From a bacterium 1xD8-48 (GTDB lineage: Bacteria; Bacillota; Clostridia; Lachnospirales; Lachnospiraceae), in contig QZDS01000013.1 in the NCBI GenBank assembly GCA_009917455.1, positions 53,300 through 117,299 on the forward strand: a stretch of DNA of 64,000 nt, read 5' to 3'. The notes beneath the pieces were generated by a model that ran no database searches, was not told the DNA's origin, and saw only the letters and a list, made by a program, of their open reading frames with translations. Shown one piece after another: positions 8,070 to 17,350 of this stretch (within the stretch, counting starts at the first letter, position 1; each line of letters begins with the position of its first letter). The position numbers and the translations under genes were made by a program.

Positions 8070-8462
8070 ATGGCAAGACCGAAAAAAGAAAAAGAACTGA
8101 AACGCAGCCACTGTGCCATGCTCCGCTTCAATGACACCGAATACGAAATTATTATGGAAAATGCTAACGGAGCAGGACTTCCCCTTGCAGAATTTCTACG
8201 CAGACAGGTAATGAAAGGAAAGGTAATTGCAAAATATGAAATTGTGGCAGACGTGCCGGAACTAAAAAAACTGGTTGCAGAGTTTGGCAAGATTGGAAGC
8301 AACCTGAACCAGATTGCCCGCCACTTTAATCAGGGCGGAATCCATTCACAGGAAATGCGTCAGGCAATAGGCAGGTGTCTTGCAGAAATTCACGAAATGC
8401 AACAGGAAGTAATAAAGATGGCAGGTGATTTTCATGGCGATACTGAAACACATAGCAAGTAA
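8070..8462 (+). CDS. mobC: MobC-like relaxosome accessory protein
   Basis: About 130 residues starting MARPKKEKELKRSH, with an N-terminal ribbon-helix-helix-like segment (RFNDTEYEIIMENA) and the family signature IGSNLNQIARHFNQGG near residue 80. Such proteins bind oriT and help the relaxase nick. The ATG at 8070 follows GGGAAAGG directly after the oriT hairpin; the longer frame from 7965 runs through the hairpins and is rejected. Its end overlaps the relaxase start by 29 bases, so the two are translated as a pair. Confidence 0.9.
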   Translation: MARPKKEKELKRSHCAMLRFNDTEYEIIMENANGAGLPLAEFLRRQVMKGKVIAKYEIVADVPELKKLVAEFGKIGSNLNQIARHFNQGGIHSQEMRQAIGRCLAEIHEMQQEVIKMAGDFHGDTETHSK

Positions 8463-10101
8463 GAATGCGGACTATGGTGAGGCACAAAGATATCTCATTT
8501 TCCAACATGATGAATACACTGGAAAACCGGTTCTTGATGAAAATGGAAAAATGCAGCTCCGGGAAGAATATTATCTTGACGGTGTAGAGTGCGATCCGTT
8601 CAGTTTTGATATGGAATGCAGGGAACTGAATGCCCGATTCCATAAAAATCAAAAATATGACGAAATCAAATCCCACCACTACATCATCAGCTTCGACCCG
8701 AAAGACAGGGACGAGTGCGGGCTGACCGGGGAACAGGCACAGCAGCTTGGGCTTGAATACTGCAAAAAGAACTTTCCCGGACATCAGACCCTTGTCTGCA
8801 CACACACGGACGGGCATAACGGGAGCGGCAACATCCATGTACATATTGTCATCAACAGCCTCCGCAAAAATGATGTGGAGCGTCAGAATTTTATGGAGCG
8901 TGACTGCGATTCCCGCGCCGGAAACAAGCACCATTTAACTAACGATTACCTTGTTTATTTGAAGCAGTCGCTTATGGATTTGTGCCTGCGGGAAAATCTG
9001 CATCAGGTAGACTTACTCACGAAAGCAGAACGGAAAATAACAGAAAAAGAATACCATGCCAGACGCAGCGGCCAGAAAAAATTGGAAGAACGTAACCGGC
9101 AGATGATCTCAGAAGGTATTACACCACGCACTACCGTATTCCAGACACAGAAGGAATACCTGCGCACTTCTATTGACGAAGCTGCCGCCTCCGCGCATGA
9201 TCTCAAAGAATTTGAGCAGATACTTTCAGAAAAATTCAACGTCAAATTTAAAATCAGCCGGGGCAGGTTCAGCTATCTCCACCCTGACCGTGAGAAACCG
9301 ATCACCGGAAGAAACCTTGGGACTCACTATGAAAAAGATTACCTTATGGGAGTGATTGAAAATAATTCCCATCTTGAAAATACAGGGAAAGACCGGACTG
9401 TGCAAAAAGAAATTTTGCCAAAAGAAAAAATCCATACCCCGGAGCACCCTGCACATCAGCAGGAGATACAAACCAAGACAGATACACCTACAGCCTCATT
9501 TGAGAAATCCGGGCTTCGTCTGGTAACAGACTTACAGCGCTGTATTAAAGCCCAGCAGAGCAAAGCCTACGCTGGAAAAGTAAAACTCTCCAACCTGCAG
9601 GCCATGGCAAAAACACTTTCCTATGTACAGGAACATGGATATAACACTGTAGAAGATGCAGAGGGCAGACTTGCCGAAATAAAAAAACTTGCTTCCTCTT
9701 CCAGAAAAGAACTGAAAGATATTGAAGGCAGGCTCCGGCAGGTCAATGAGCAGATCCACTATACCGGACAGTACCTTGCCAATAAATCTGTTTATTCACA
9801 GTTCCTTAAGTCAAAGAACAAAAGGCAGTTCCGTCAGGAATATTCTTCAGAGCTTGCCCTTTATGAAGCCGCTGTAAAATTCCTGAAGGAAAAAGCCGGT
9901 GGCGGAAAGCTCCCTACCTTACAGACGCTGAAAGCAGAAAAGGAAAAACTACTGATGCAGAAAAAAGAATCACAGGAGAAATACTATTACTACCGGGATT
10001 ATCAGAAAGAATTGGATACCGTCTGTACTAATATCCGCTCTGCCCTGGGGCAATCACAAAACAGACCAGCACGAAAACAGGAACGAGACAGCATATCCTG
10101 A
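8434..10101 (+). CDS. mobA: Relaxase (MobA, Relaxase/VirD2-type domain) of the ICE
   Basis: About 555 residues. The N-terminal relaxase domain has an early catalytic Tyr candidate in NADYGEAQRYL and the metal-binding histidine motif GNIHVHIVINS near residue 135. A helical, Lys/Gln-rich C-terminal half follows. It should nick oriT and lead the strand into the recipient. A GTG at 8425 also opens the frame, but ATG at 8434 has AGGTG at good spacing. It overlaps mobC. Unlike the relaxases in elements 1 and 2, which look MobL-like, this one looks like the pfam03432 type. Confidence 0.92.
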   Translation: MAILKHIASKNADYGEAQRYLIFQHDEYTGKPVLDENGKMQLREEYYLDGVECDPFSFDMECRELNARFHKNQKYDEIKSHHYIISFDPKDRDECGLTGEQAQQLGLEYCKKNFPGHQTLVCTHTDGHNGSGNIHVHIVINSLRKNDVERQNFMERDCDSRAGNKHHLTNDYLVYLKQSLMDLCLRENLHQVDLLTKAERKITEKEYHARRSGQKKLEERNRQMISEGITPRTTVFQTQKEYLRTSIDEAAASAHDLKEFEQILSEKFNVKFKISRGRFSYLHPDREKPITGRNLGTHYEKDYLMGVIENNSHLENTGKDRTVQKEILPKEKIHTPEHPAHQQEIQTKTDTPTASFEKSGLRLVTDLQRCIKAQQSKAYAGKVKLSNLQAMAKTLSYVQEHGYNTVEDAEGRLAEIKKLASSSRKELKDIEGRLRQVNEQIHYTGQYLANKSVYSQFLKSKNKRQFRQEYSSELALYEAAVKFLKEKAGGGKLPTLQTLKAEKEKLLMQKKESQEKYYYYRDYQKELDTVCTNIRSALGQSQNRPARKQERDSIS

Positions 10102-10179
10102 TTTCCATCTCGAATCTTGCTAAGGACTGACTGGTATGATAGGATAAATAAACAAATCAAAAATTCATGAGGAAGTTAT

Positions 10180-10773
10180 ATGGTAAATACAATAGAAAAT
10201 TATTTTCAATGGAAAACTAATCCAAAAGAGCCATCAATCGAAAAAAAATATGAAAATCATATGATTATTTCTCAGTGGAAAAAAACAGATGTGCTATATT
10301 CGTTTATAGGTATTTATCAAATAGGAATCTATGTTTTTTATCCAGATAAATGTAAAAGGACAAATTACACTATAAAAAACGAAGCAGGTGAATATTTTTC
10401 TTTAGAATATTTAACAGCGGAATTTAAAAAATACGAGAAATTAAATAAGACCATTATAGACTCAAATTTTATACAATACATAGATTCTTTCGGTAATGTC
10501 ATACCTATATGGCCCGGTGGAAATACTGATAAAGGTAAAAGGTCATATTGCTTTGATATTCCCGATATTTATTTTAAAAAATATGAAAAATGGTTTTCAG
10601 CGATGAGACAGCTATATCCCCACTCATGTTTAGATGGAATTATTGATAATGAATTTTCAACGGATAACACTAAAATATTTTTAGACAATATGAATGAAGA
10701 CACTTATCCTAAGTTTCTTAAGCATGTTGTTGAAGTAATAACAAAACGCAAAAAATATTTGGACGGTTTTTAG
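10180..10773 (+). CDS. Cargo protein, DUF6994-like
   Basis: A 197-residue cytoplasmic protein, AT-rich compared with its neighbours, with an aromatic C-terminal half. The stretch NVIPIWPGGNTDKG...CFDIPDIYF near residues 108-130 recalls the family annotated DUF6994, found mostly as isolated cargo genes. It lies after the relaxase and before a DUF2200 gene, with AGGAAG upstream. The base composition suggests separate acquisition. No function is known to me and the family match is from memory. Confidence 0.6.
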   Translation: MVNTIENYFQWKTNPKEPSIEKKYENHMIISQWKKTDVLYSFIGIYQIGIYVFYPDKCKRTNYTIKNEAGEYFSLEYLTAEFKKYEKLNKTIIDSNFIQYIDSFGNVIPIWPGGNTDKGKRSYCFDIPDIYFKKYEKWFSAMRQLYPHSCLDGIIDNEFSTDNTKIFLDNMNEDTYPKFLKHVVEVITKRKKYLDGF

Positions 10774-10788
10774 AAAGGAAATACTGCC

Positions 10789-11139
10789 ATGGCAAACGAA
10801 AAAATATACAGCATGCCCTTTGCGAAGCTATACCCGATGCTGATTGCAAAAGCAGAGAAAAAAGGGCGCACCAGAAAAGAAGTTGATGAAATCACCTGCT
10901 GGCTGACCGGATACAGCATAGAAAATCTGAATGGACTTATGGGAAGTGATATTACTTACGGAGACTTCTTTTTACAGGCACCGGAATTAAATCCAAACCG
11001 CAGGCTGATAAAAGGCGTGGTGTGCGGTGTCCGCGTGGAGGACATTGAAGAACCTTTAATGCAGGAGATCCGCTATCTGGATAAACTGGTGGATGAACTT
11101 GCGAAAGGCAAGGCACTCCCAAAAATCATGCGTACATAA
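10789..11139 (+). CDS. DUF2200 family protein
   Basis: A 116-residue protein with strong DUF2200 hallmarks: an early [20 protein letters not shown], then [12 protein letters not shown], and the C-terminal [20 protein letters not shown]. The family is widespread and compact, with no known catalytic role. It begins 16 bases after the DUF6994-like gene with AGAAAGGAAA as ribosome site. It probably forms a two-gene cargo unit with that gene. Confidence 0.88.
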   Translation: MANEKIYSMPFAKLYPMLIAKAEKKGRTRKEVDEITCWLTGYSIENLNGLMGSDITYGDFFLQAPELNPNRRLIKGVVCGVRVEDIEEPLMQEIRYLDKLVDELAKGKALPKIMRT

Positions 11140-11159
11140 ATGAAAAAGGGCATCCGGCG

Positions 11160-11312
11160 GGAGTGCCAGACACTCCCTCTTCCACTTCCGTTCACGCTCC
11201 ATGCCATTTTCGCCGCCTGCCAATATCCTTTTCCCACTGCCCTGTATAATCTACGCCTGTTTCTTATGCAGCTTTTTGATATCCTTTAAAACAATTCCCT
11301 GCAAAATACACA
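11160..11312 (-). pseudogene. Remnant resembling the 3' end of the YodL-domain gene
   Basis: Reading the minus strand gives LHKKQA, a stop, then GSGKR and AGG. This mirrors LHKKQAEIAKRSGEKRAAGG at the C-terminus of the gene at 12708-13670. Flanking bases also match, including GCCAGACACTCC in the downstream hairpin (11159-11177 here, 12654-12680 there). It is therefore a decayed duplicate of a gene end plus terminator. It could reflect recombination that brought in the genes at 10,180-11,139 or 11,318-12,470. Confidence 0.65.
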
Positions 11313-11317
11313 TCTGA

Positions 11318-11497
11318 TTATGAACAGTTCATGCTTATACTCAGTTCCCCGTCAGCCCCTGCATTCAGTCCCTTTACAGCGTTATAGATTGCCATAACGT
11401 CCTCTTTGGGAAATGTAGGAAAAACAGAAATTACACCTTCAAGGTCCAGCCCACACCGGCACATCGATTCTATTGCACGTTTATCCTGCTCCTTCAT
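11318..11497 (-). CDS. Small conserved ICE protein, function unknown
   Basis: About 59 residues starting MKEQDKRAIESMCRCGLDLE. A compact helical protein with the segment VISVFPTFPKEDVMAIYNAVKG, it resembles small proteins I recall next to conjugative elements of Lachnospiraceae. It may be a helix-turn-helix-like regulator, but no such motif is certain. The frame is open from 11530. I prefer ATG 11497, preceded by a G-rich stretch, over ATG 11509 and the longer form. Confidence 0.55.
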   Translation of the reverse strand: MKEQDKRAIESMCRCGLDLEGVISVFPTFPKEDVMAIYNAVKGLNAGADGELSISMNCS

Positions 11498-11680
11498 CAC
11501 TACCCCCATTATCCTTCTTCGCCTACCCATTCACTTCAAACATATGTTCTATTATAAATATTTTTTTCCAGTTTGCAACTGTTTTTTCATAAATACCATA
11601 AATACATCTGCCCTCACCTTTTCTGATGTTTGAATACTTGTTCCACCTTGAAATTTCCCAGAATTTCTTTCCCACATTTA

Positions 11681-11709
11681 TTGACACTAAAGCGCCCCAC
11701 CGTTACAAT
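11681..11709 (+). promoter_or_regulatory. Consensus promoter of the zinc-ribbon gene
   Basis: TTGACA (11681-11686) and TACAAT (11704-11709) are 17 bases apart, a near-perfect sigma-70-type promoter. About 90 bases of leader follow, with a GC-rich inverted segment (CGGTTCCGAGCCG on the minus strand) before the AAGGAGG ribosome site. The leader may be regulated at the RNA level. Confidence 0.75.
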
Positions 11710-11804
11710 GAACAGCAGATGGAAAGTACACATGTAACTGTCAATGATAAGAAGTGTCTGGCGGCTCGGAACCGTCTGACCGGTTGCCATAAGGAGGCCA
11801 TGCC

Positions 11805-12470
11805 ATGAACTATTTCACCTGTGATGCATGCCATTACATATTCCATGCGGATGATATTCCCTCTTCCTGCCCGGCCTGCAGTGCATCCTCGATTATTGCG
11901 CAAAACAATAACAGCAAAAAATTCAAAATTCCTGCTGTCCGGTTTTCTACCGAAACAGAAATGGAGCAGAGCAGACTGGCTGAAACAGGGGAATCAGCAA
12001 CAAAATCATTCCTTGAACGTGTGAAAAATCTCACCGGTTATACCCTTACCAATGATGAATATCACACAGCCCTGATGCTCCTCTTCTATTTCAAGTCCGC
12101 TCCGAAAGAAATTACTTCCATGCATTTGAATGATCTTCTTTGCGGGAGGAACTCCTTTATCGAAAACAAAATGGCGGAGACAGCCGCTGGGAATTTATAT
12201 CTTCAGGCTCAGAAACATTTTACATCGGAGCTTGGCAGGGAACGGCGGGAGACCGGCTGCAACGATGCCGTGGAAGTCGCAGCCTATACGGAAAAAGGTT
12301 CTGCCGCAAGCCTGCTACTCCTGTTCCGTCAGAATGAAACTGACCAGATTCTCGGAAAAACCCCTAACCTTACAAACATCCGCAGCGTGAAGTTTGACCA
12401 GGTTGTCAAAGGACCCAGTGGGGACTATATCCGTTTCCTGATAGACTGGCACAACTCAGTCAGGCAATAA
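11805..12470 (+). CDS. Zinc-ribbon protein of unknown function
   Basis: A 221-residue protein. Its N-terminus has CDACHYIF and CPAC, a four-cysteine rubredoxin-like zinc ribbon within the first 25 residues. The rest is helical with no recognised domain. AAGGAGG lies 7 bases before the ATG and a consensus promoter lies about 95 bases upstream, so the gene is probably well expressed. It is transcribed toward the YodL/helicase operon. It may be a regulator or ICE maintenance protein; nothing more specific can be supported. Confidence 0.7.
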   Translation: MNYFTCDACHYIFHADDIPSSCPACSASSIIAQNNNSKKFKIPAVRFSTETEMEQSRLAETGESATKSFLERVKNLTGYTLTNDEYHTALMLLFYFKSAPKEITSMHLNDLLCGRNSFIENKMAETAAGNLYLQAQKHFTSELGRERRETGCNDAVEVAAYTEKGSAASLLLLFRQNETDQILGKTPNLTNIRSVKFDQVVKGPSGDYIRFLIDWHNSVRQ

Positions 12471-12505
12471 ATCAGTTTTTTATCCTTAATTCCCGACTAT
12501 TCTTC

Positions 12506-12632
12506 AGTCTACATGACAAACTGCCCATGTTATCAGCAATTTCACGTATAGCGTGTAGACTAAATATTTTACACCTGCATTCAGAATGCTAATCGAGAAT
12601 TCTTTAAAAACTGGATTCTTAAATTGTAGACT
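12506..12632. repeat. Three copies of an 8-base motif TGTAGACT
   Basis: TGTAGACT occurs at 12554-12561 and 12625-12632 in the same direction, both followed by AAAT, and inverted at 12506-12513. They sit in the otherwise empty gap between the ends of two convergent genes. Their spacing (71 bases between the direct copies) suggests a protein-binding cluster, but chance cannot be excluded. Confidence 0.4.
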
Positions 12633-12644
12633 AAATTATATTCC

Positions 12645-12685
12645 AAAAAAAGAAGTGCCCGGCACAATGCCAGACACTCCTTTTT
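12645..12685 (-). terminator. Intrinsic terminator after the YodL-domain gene
   Basis: On the minus strand GTGTCTGGCA pairs with TGCCGGGCAC across a short loop and is followed by TTCTTTTTTT. It lies about 25 bases past the stop of the YodL-domain gene and ends the TopB-helicase-YodL transcript. Confidence 0.8.
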
Positions 12686-12707
12686 CTATTTCTGTTCACG
12701 CCCCGCA

Positions 12708-13670
12708 TCATTTTCTACCGCCGCCTGCCGCTCTTTTTTCCCCACTGCGCTTTGCAATCTCCGCCTGCTTTTTGTGGAGCTTTGCCAGTACTGAAGGCCT
12801 GCCCTGCGGCTTCTTTTTCGGTGGCATACTGTTTACCGCAGACGGGGACTTATACCCATTGTTTTTGCGCCCGTCAATCAGATTATAATTCTGCTCTCCG
12901 CTGCTCTCTGCGCTTCTTAAGTATTCCCCATTTTCCATATATTTCTGCCAGTTGTCAGGCGTAGGCGTATCTGTTCCAGATTCTATTTGGTGCAGCTTTG
13001 TTTCCTTTTGACAGGTGTGCGTTCTTTCCGGTTCTGCCGGAACAGGCTTTCGCCGGGTTTCTTCCTTGCTGCACCCTTCCGCTTCCGGCTGTGATGAGCG
13101 GATGTACTCTTCCAGCTTCCCCCTCACTTCCCCGTCAAAACCGTTCCTGACATGATCCACCGCCAGCCGCCCTGTTCCGTCCACCACTACCCATGCGGCT
13201 TCCTTCCCGTAAGTTTCATGCTCCATCAGAAAAAACTCCCGTCCTTCCAGCCTGATACTGTCAAAGGCAAGCCAGCTCCCGGCTTTCCCTTCTATATGGA
13301 AATTTATTGTATCAATGGAAACTGCTGTTCCAGATGAACCGCTTTCTTTATCAACAAAATTTTCTATCACGGTAAACCCGGTCTTTTCCACATAGTAAGA
13401 GATGACTGTGCCTTCCCTGTAAAATACCAGCACATCGCTGACGCTGACGGAATGCCCTACAAAGGAACGGGGCGGCTGTCTGTCAAGCTGCTCCTTTACT
13501 CCCTCCGGGGTATCCTGCGGACACAGGGCTCCCGTATAGACCCGTTCATAATCTTCCTTCCTGACCCGTATTCCTTTTTCCAGCAGCGTTTGATAGGCAC
13601 GAAAACGAATATGCCTTGTCTCCGGCGTCTGCCGCATCTGGTAAACTTCAAACTGGTTTTCCATAGTCAT
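12708..13670 (-). CDS. YodL-domain ICE protein (DUF4316/LPD-type C-terminus)
   Basis: A 320-residue protein. The N-terminal YodL-like domain runs from FEVYQMRQTPETRHIRF through GHSVSVSDVLVFYREG, followed by a DUF4316-like segment and a basic C-terminus KLHKKQAEIAKRSGEKR. Such proteins accompany the giant methylase-helicase in clostridial ICEs. Its start overlaps the helicase stop by four bases (ATGA), so translation is coupled. The repeated C-terminal module (KKQxEIxKR) also occurs at the end of the helicase (ALKERQSAIEKRE), hinting at a shared anchor or processing tail. Function is unknown. Confidence 0.82.
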   Translation of the reverse strand: MTMENQFEVYQMRQTPETRHIRFRAYQTLLEKGIRVRKEDYERVYTGALCPQDTPEGVKEQLDRQPPRSFVGHSVSVSDVLVFYREGTVISYYVEKTGFTVIENFVDKESGSSGTAVSIDTINFHIEGKAGSWLAFDSIRLEGREFFLMEHETYGKEAAWVVVDGTGRLAVDHVRNGFDGEVRGKLEEYIRSSQPEAEGCSKEETRRKPVPAEPERTHTCQKETKLHQIESGTDTPTPDNWQKYMENGEYLRSAESSGEQNYNLIDGRKNNGYKSPSAVNSMPPKKKPQGRPSVLAKLHKKQAEIAKRSGEKRAAGGGRK

Positions 13671-16405
13671 AATTCCTGCCCCCTTTTCTTATATTCTTTT
13701 AAATTTTCCGCCCTGTTTTCCCGCTTTTCTATGGCCGACTGCCGCTCTTTCAGTGCCGCCAGCACCGACTTCCTTTCCCTGTTTTCTGATGTCTGCCCCG
13801 TTTCCATTCTGTCGGGATCCTCTGGTGCAGACCTGGCGGATTTTAACTGTACCTCTTTACCGTCCAGATACTTTTCCGCATTTTCAAAATATTCTTCCAG
13901 TGTTCCTGTTTTTTCCAGAGATATGGGGTTCATGTCAATGAGAAGCCCTGCCATGCCAAAATCCTCTCCATGCAGAAGGTTAAAAAAGTCATCCTCACGG
14001 ATATCCCCTGCATAGGAGATCACAACGTCAATGTCGGAGCCTTCCCGGTACAGCCCATCCCTGGTTCTGCTCCCATATACCCTTGCGCCCAGCAGCTTCA
14101 CTTCCTCCTCAAATCCTGCATGCTCAATCTGTGCCTGTGCATAGCAGAGCGCCATTTCCTCAACTTCTGCCCGGCTTAATCCATTCAGCGCCTTTTCCGG
14201 CTCCGTATTGCCCGATATAAGCGGAAGCTTCTGTATTTCCGTCTGCCCCGCTTCCTCCGCTTTCTCCATAAGCCAGCCATAATCTACCGTCATCATTCCT
14301 TCTGCGGACAGCCCTTCATCTGCAAGGATATCCTCTGCTGCTTCCCTGACCGTCACAGCCGGGTTCTCATATATTCCACCGTCCAGTATCCGGTAATCTT
14401 CCCCGTAAAAAGTATAGTCATATCCCCCTTCCGTCTCCTGGATCGAAAAATATCCGTTCCCTGTTTCACAGGCATACCCTTCCTCATCTTCCCACAGGTC
14501 TTCCGGTTCCTCTGTCCGTCCTTCCCCGGTCTCTTCCACAACCGGGGAAATTCCCGGATTATTTTCCCTGCTGTTTCCGGCAGTTTTTTTCTCTATATCT
14601 TCTTCCATATCTCTCTCCGGAATATCCTGAATATCATCCGCCTCCCTGTCCTCATCATCCAGCCCCACTGCCTCCGCAGGGCTTTTTTCGTCCATATTGA
14701 GAAGTACGTTCAGCTCTGCCAGTCGCTCTAACTTTTCCTGAAGCTCCGCTTCCTTCACAAAAGGCTTCTCCACTTCCTCCTTCGCAATGGCAAGCTGGCG
14801 CTGCACGTTTTCCAGCTTCTGCTTTGTCTCTTTCAGCTCCTCCGGTATCCTTGCAAGGGCGTTGCTGATGCGCTGCATATTGCCAAGGGCGTCCCTGCCG
14901 ACCTCCACCCGGTAGCTGCACTTTCCCCCAATTCTGGCCATATACTGCTGGCTTAAGGCATTGTAAAAGACTGCCAGCCCAAACCCGCTAAAGCTCCCCA
15001 CCGGCCTTGCATCGTCCGTGGCCCGCAGCCCCTGGCAGGCATAGATAAATGCCTCCCCGGCTTCTTTCCGGTCCGTATATACCCTGCCTTTTATCTCCAT
15101 GGCAAAATTATCTTTCCCCTCCGCCTTTTCCAGAACAGGGGCTGCCATTTTAACGTCCGCCAAAAGCCCGGCGACACGTTCTTTCAATTCAGCAATCTCC
15201 GCCGGGTAATTCCTTGCGATATCTGCCTCCAGCCGGTATTTCTGGCTGACATGCTCCGCCTTTAACAGCTTTAACTTACTTACCTGGATATCCAGCTCCA
15301 TCTTTTCTTTTATGTAAACATTCCCGGTGGCAAGGGACTTGATCTCCGCATAGGACAGGGCGGTATCGTCCACGTCCTCGCAGGAGCGCACCGGGGATTT
15401 GCTAGTCATGATCTGGGAGATGAACTTCTGCTTATTTTCCAAAATCTGCCATAGGTACGCATCAAATGTTGATTCCGTCACGTACCGGTATATCCACACC
15501 TTCTTATTCCTGTTCCCCTGCCGCAGGATGCGCCCTTCCTGCTGTTCCAGTTCCGCAGGCTTCCACGGGCAGTCCAGGTGGTGGAGCGCAATGAGCCGGT
15601 CCTGCACGTTGGTTCCTGCACCTAACTTGGGCGTAGAGCCTAACAGGATACGCACCTGTCCGGAACGGACTTTCGCAAACAGCTCCGCCTTTTTTATCTC
15701 TGTAGCCGCCTCATGGATAAAAGCAATCTGCTCTTTCGGTATCCCCACCGCCACAAGCTTCTCCCGCACGTCATCATATACATTGAAAACACCCGCTTTC
15801 GGCGTGGAAAGGTCACAGAATATCATTTGCGCGGATTTATCCTGCCTGGTTCTTTCCCATATTTCAAAAGCATTTTCCACACAGCGGTTTGCCTTGCTCT
15901 CTTCCGCGTCCGGCAGCATGTCATTTAAGAGCCGCTGGTCCAGCGCACATTTTCTCCCGTCATTGGTGATCCGCAGCATGTTGTCCTTAGCCGGATCAAC
16001 GCCCCCTGCCCGTACAGCTTCCGCCCGCTGTGCAAACGTCTTCACCATCTCCTGCTGCTCCGTGCTTGGCTTTAACACTTCATTGACATATTCCGCCTCC
16101 GGCACGGGCAGATTTAAAAGGTCAGCAGTCTGGATATCCGCACATTCCTTAAACAAAGCCATTAATTCCGGCAGATTATAGAACCGGGCGAAACGTGTCT
16201 TTGCCCGGTATCCTGTCCCTTCCGGAGAAAGCTCTATGCCGGTGACTGTCTCCCCGAATGCCGCCGCCCATGCGTCAAAATGCACCAGCCCCAGCTTCTG
16301 TAAAATGGCATACTGCAAATAACGCATAATAGTATATAATTCCACCATACTGTTGGTTATGGGCGTACCGGTGGCAAAGGTGATCCCTCTACCTCCCGTG
16401 ATTTC
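13667..16405 (-). pseudogene. C-terminal fragment of the giant ICE methylase-helicase, cut by element 1
   Basis: The fragment opens with GGRGITFATGTPITNSMVEL, the helicase motif that follows directly on the N-terminal piece ending at 34,154. It continues with the second SF2/SNF2 half (IFCDLSTPKAG, LLGSTPKLGAGTNVQDRL, QQEGRILRQGN), coiled segments, and a polymerase-beta-type nucleotidyltransferase motif (GSRTRDG...GSDIDVVISY) near the end. Joining the two pieces at GA restores codons GAC GAA ATC. As it stands there is no start except an internal ATG at 16348, so a 893-residue product lacking the DEAH-box half could at most be made. Confidence 0.92.
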
Positions 16406-16682
16406 AGGGACGTGTTGTCAAGTGTGTTTTTAAACTTTTATAATCGTAAACTCTTAATTTAACCGATTGCTCTGCTTTGATTGGCTTCCATAGACTATCA
16501 GAAATTCCATTCTTGTAAAGCCTGCTAACGCACCGTAAAACGGCTTCGGACTTGACCAGAATTCCATTTCTGATGCAGGACAATCAAGCCAATCAATGGC
16601 GGTTTCCGCGTCCGGAACACCGGTTTCCAAAATTCCGGAATGGAGGTTTCTTGAAGCAAGAATATTCATTTGAGTTTAGTAA
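16406..16682. other. Left end of element 1, no supported gene
   Basis: It contains the terminal repeat, then a 71-codon minus-strand frame (16454-16669) without family resemblance. That frame overlaps several partial inverted copies of GATTGGCTT and GAATTCC, so it is more likely structured end DNA than a gene. Confidence 0.5.
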
Positions 16683-17339
16683 TTAATTATTAAGCCAAAT
16701 AAAATTAGTATTTTCATCATATACAGCATTATAAATTATTTCTGCTAGCTGTTCTTCGCTTGCTGTTTTATTATTTTCCCCAATAATTCTACCTTCTGCA
16801 TTATTATGTATGTCCATATTTTTATGTTCTAATTTAGTATGCCCATCTACCTCCAAACCCGTAATATCCTTATCCTCGTGAGCCGTTGCAAACATTTCTG
16901 CTTTCTCACTTCCGATTAATATAACCATTTCTGCATTCCACATACCATGTCTAAATGCATCACTCCTATCACCAAGCCCATTATAACCAAACTTTTTTTC
17001 TGTCTGTGTAGTTGCAATATTTTTGGCTGTATTTACTTTTAATGCATCAAGTGGATATCTAATGACTAATTTTTTTTCTGTATCCGTTAGAGAATTCCAA
17101 ATATTACTTACACCACTATCTCTTCTCATAGAAACCTGTCTTACTATAAGCGTTTCTATTTCTTCATTTCCCTTTTCTGGATTTTTCGATTTAATTTCAA
17201 TAATAATCTTTATCAGTTCACCAAAATCATCATTTACTTGTATTGCTAAAGCATTATTTGCTGCCATAGCCTCAATATTAAATCCGATTATCATCCATAT
17301 GCATATTACAAATGTCAACAGTCTTATTTTCTTTTTCAT
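16683..17339 (-). CDS. Secreted DUF6973-like protein, last gene of the agr-linked operon
   Basis: A 218-residue protein with a signal peptide ending near EAMAANN, so it is exported. The C-terminal domain carries conserved polar motifs NGLGDRSDAFRHGMWNAE, ATAHED and MDIHNNAEGR, a His/Asp/Asn-rich set I associate with DUF6973. That looks like a metal-dependent active site, but the reaction is unknown to me. It lies 12 bases after the FtsX-like permease and is AT-rich like the whole cassette. The context suggests an effector or processing factor released at high cell density. Confidence 0.7.
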   Translation of the reverse strand: MKKKIRLLTFVICIWMIIGFNIEAMAANNALAIQVNDDFGELIKIIIEIKSKNPEKGNEEIETLIVRQVSMRRDSGVSNIWNSLTDTEKKLVIRYPLDALKVNTAKNIATTQTEKKFGYNGLGDRSDAFRHGMWNAEMVILIGSEKAEMFATAHEDKDITGLEVDGHTKLEHKNMDIHNNAEGRIIGENNKTASEEQLAEIIYNAVYDENTNFIWLNN

Positions 17340-17350
17340 TGTATTCCTCT

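Noticed and set aside
16454..16669. A 71-codon minus-strand frame at the left end of element 1
   Set aside because: No recognised family and overlap with partial inverted repeats; weak evidence for a gene.
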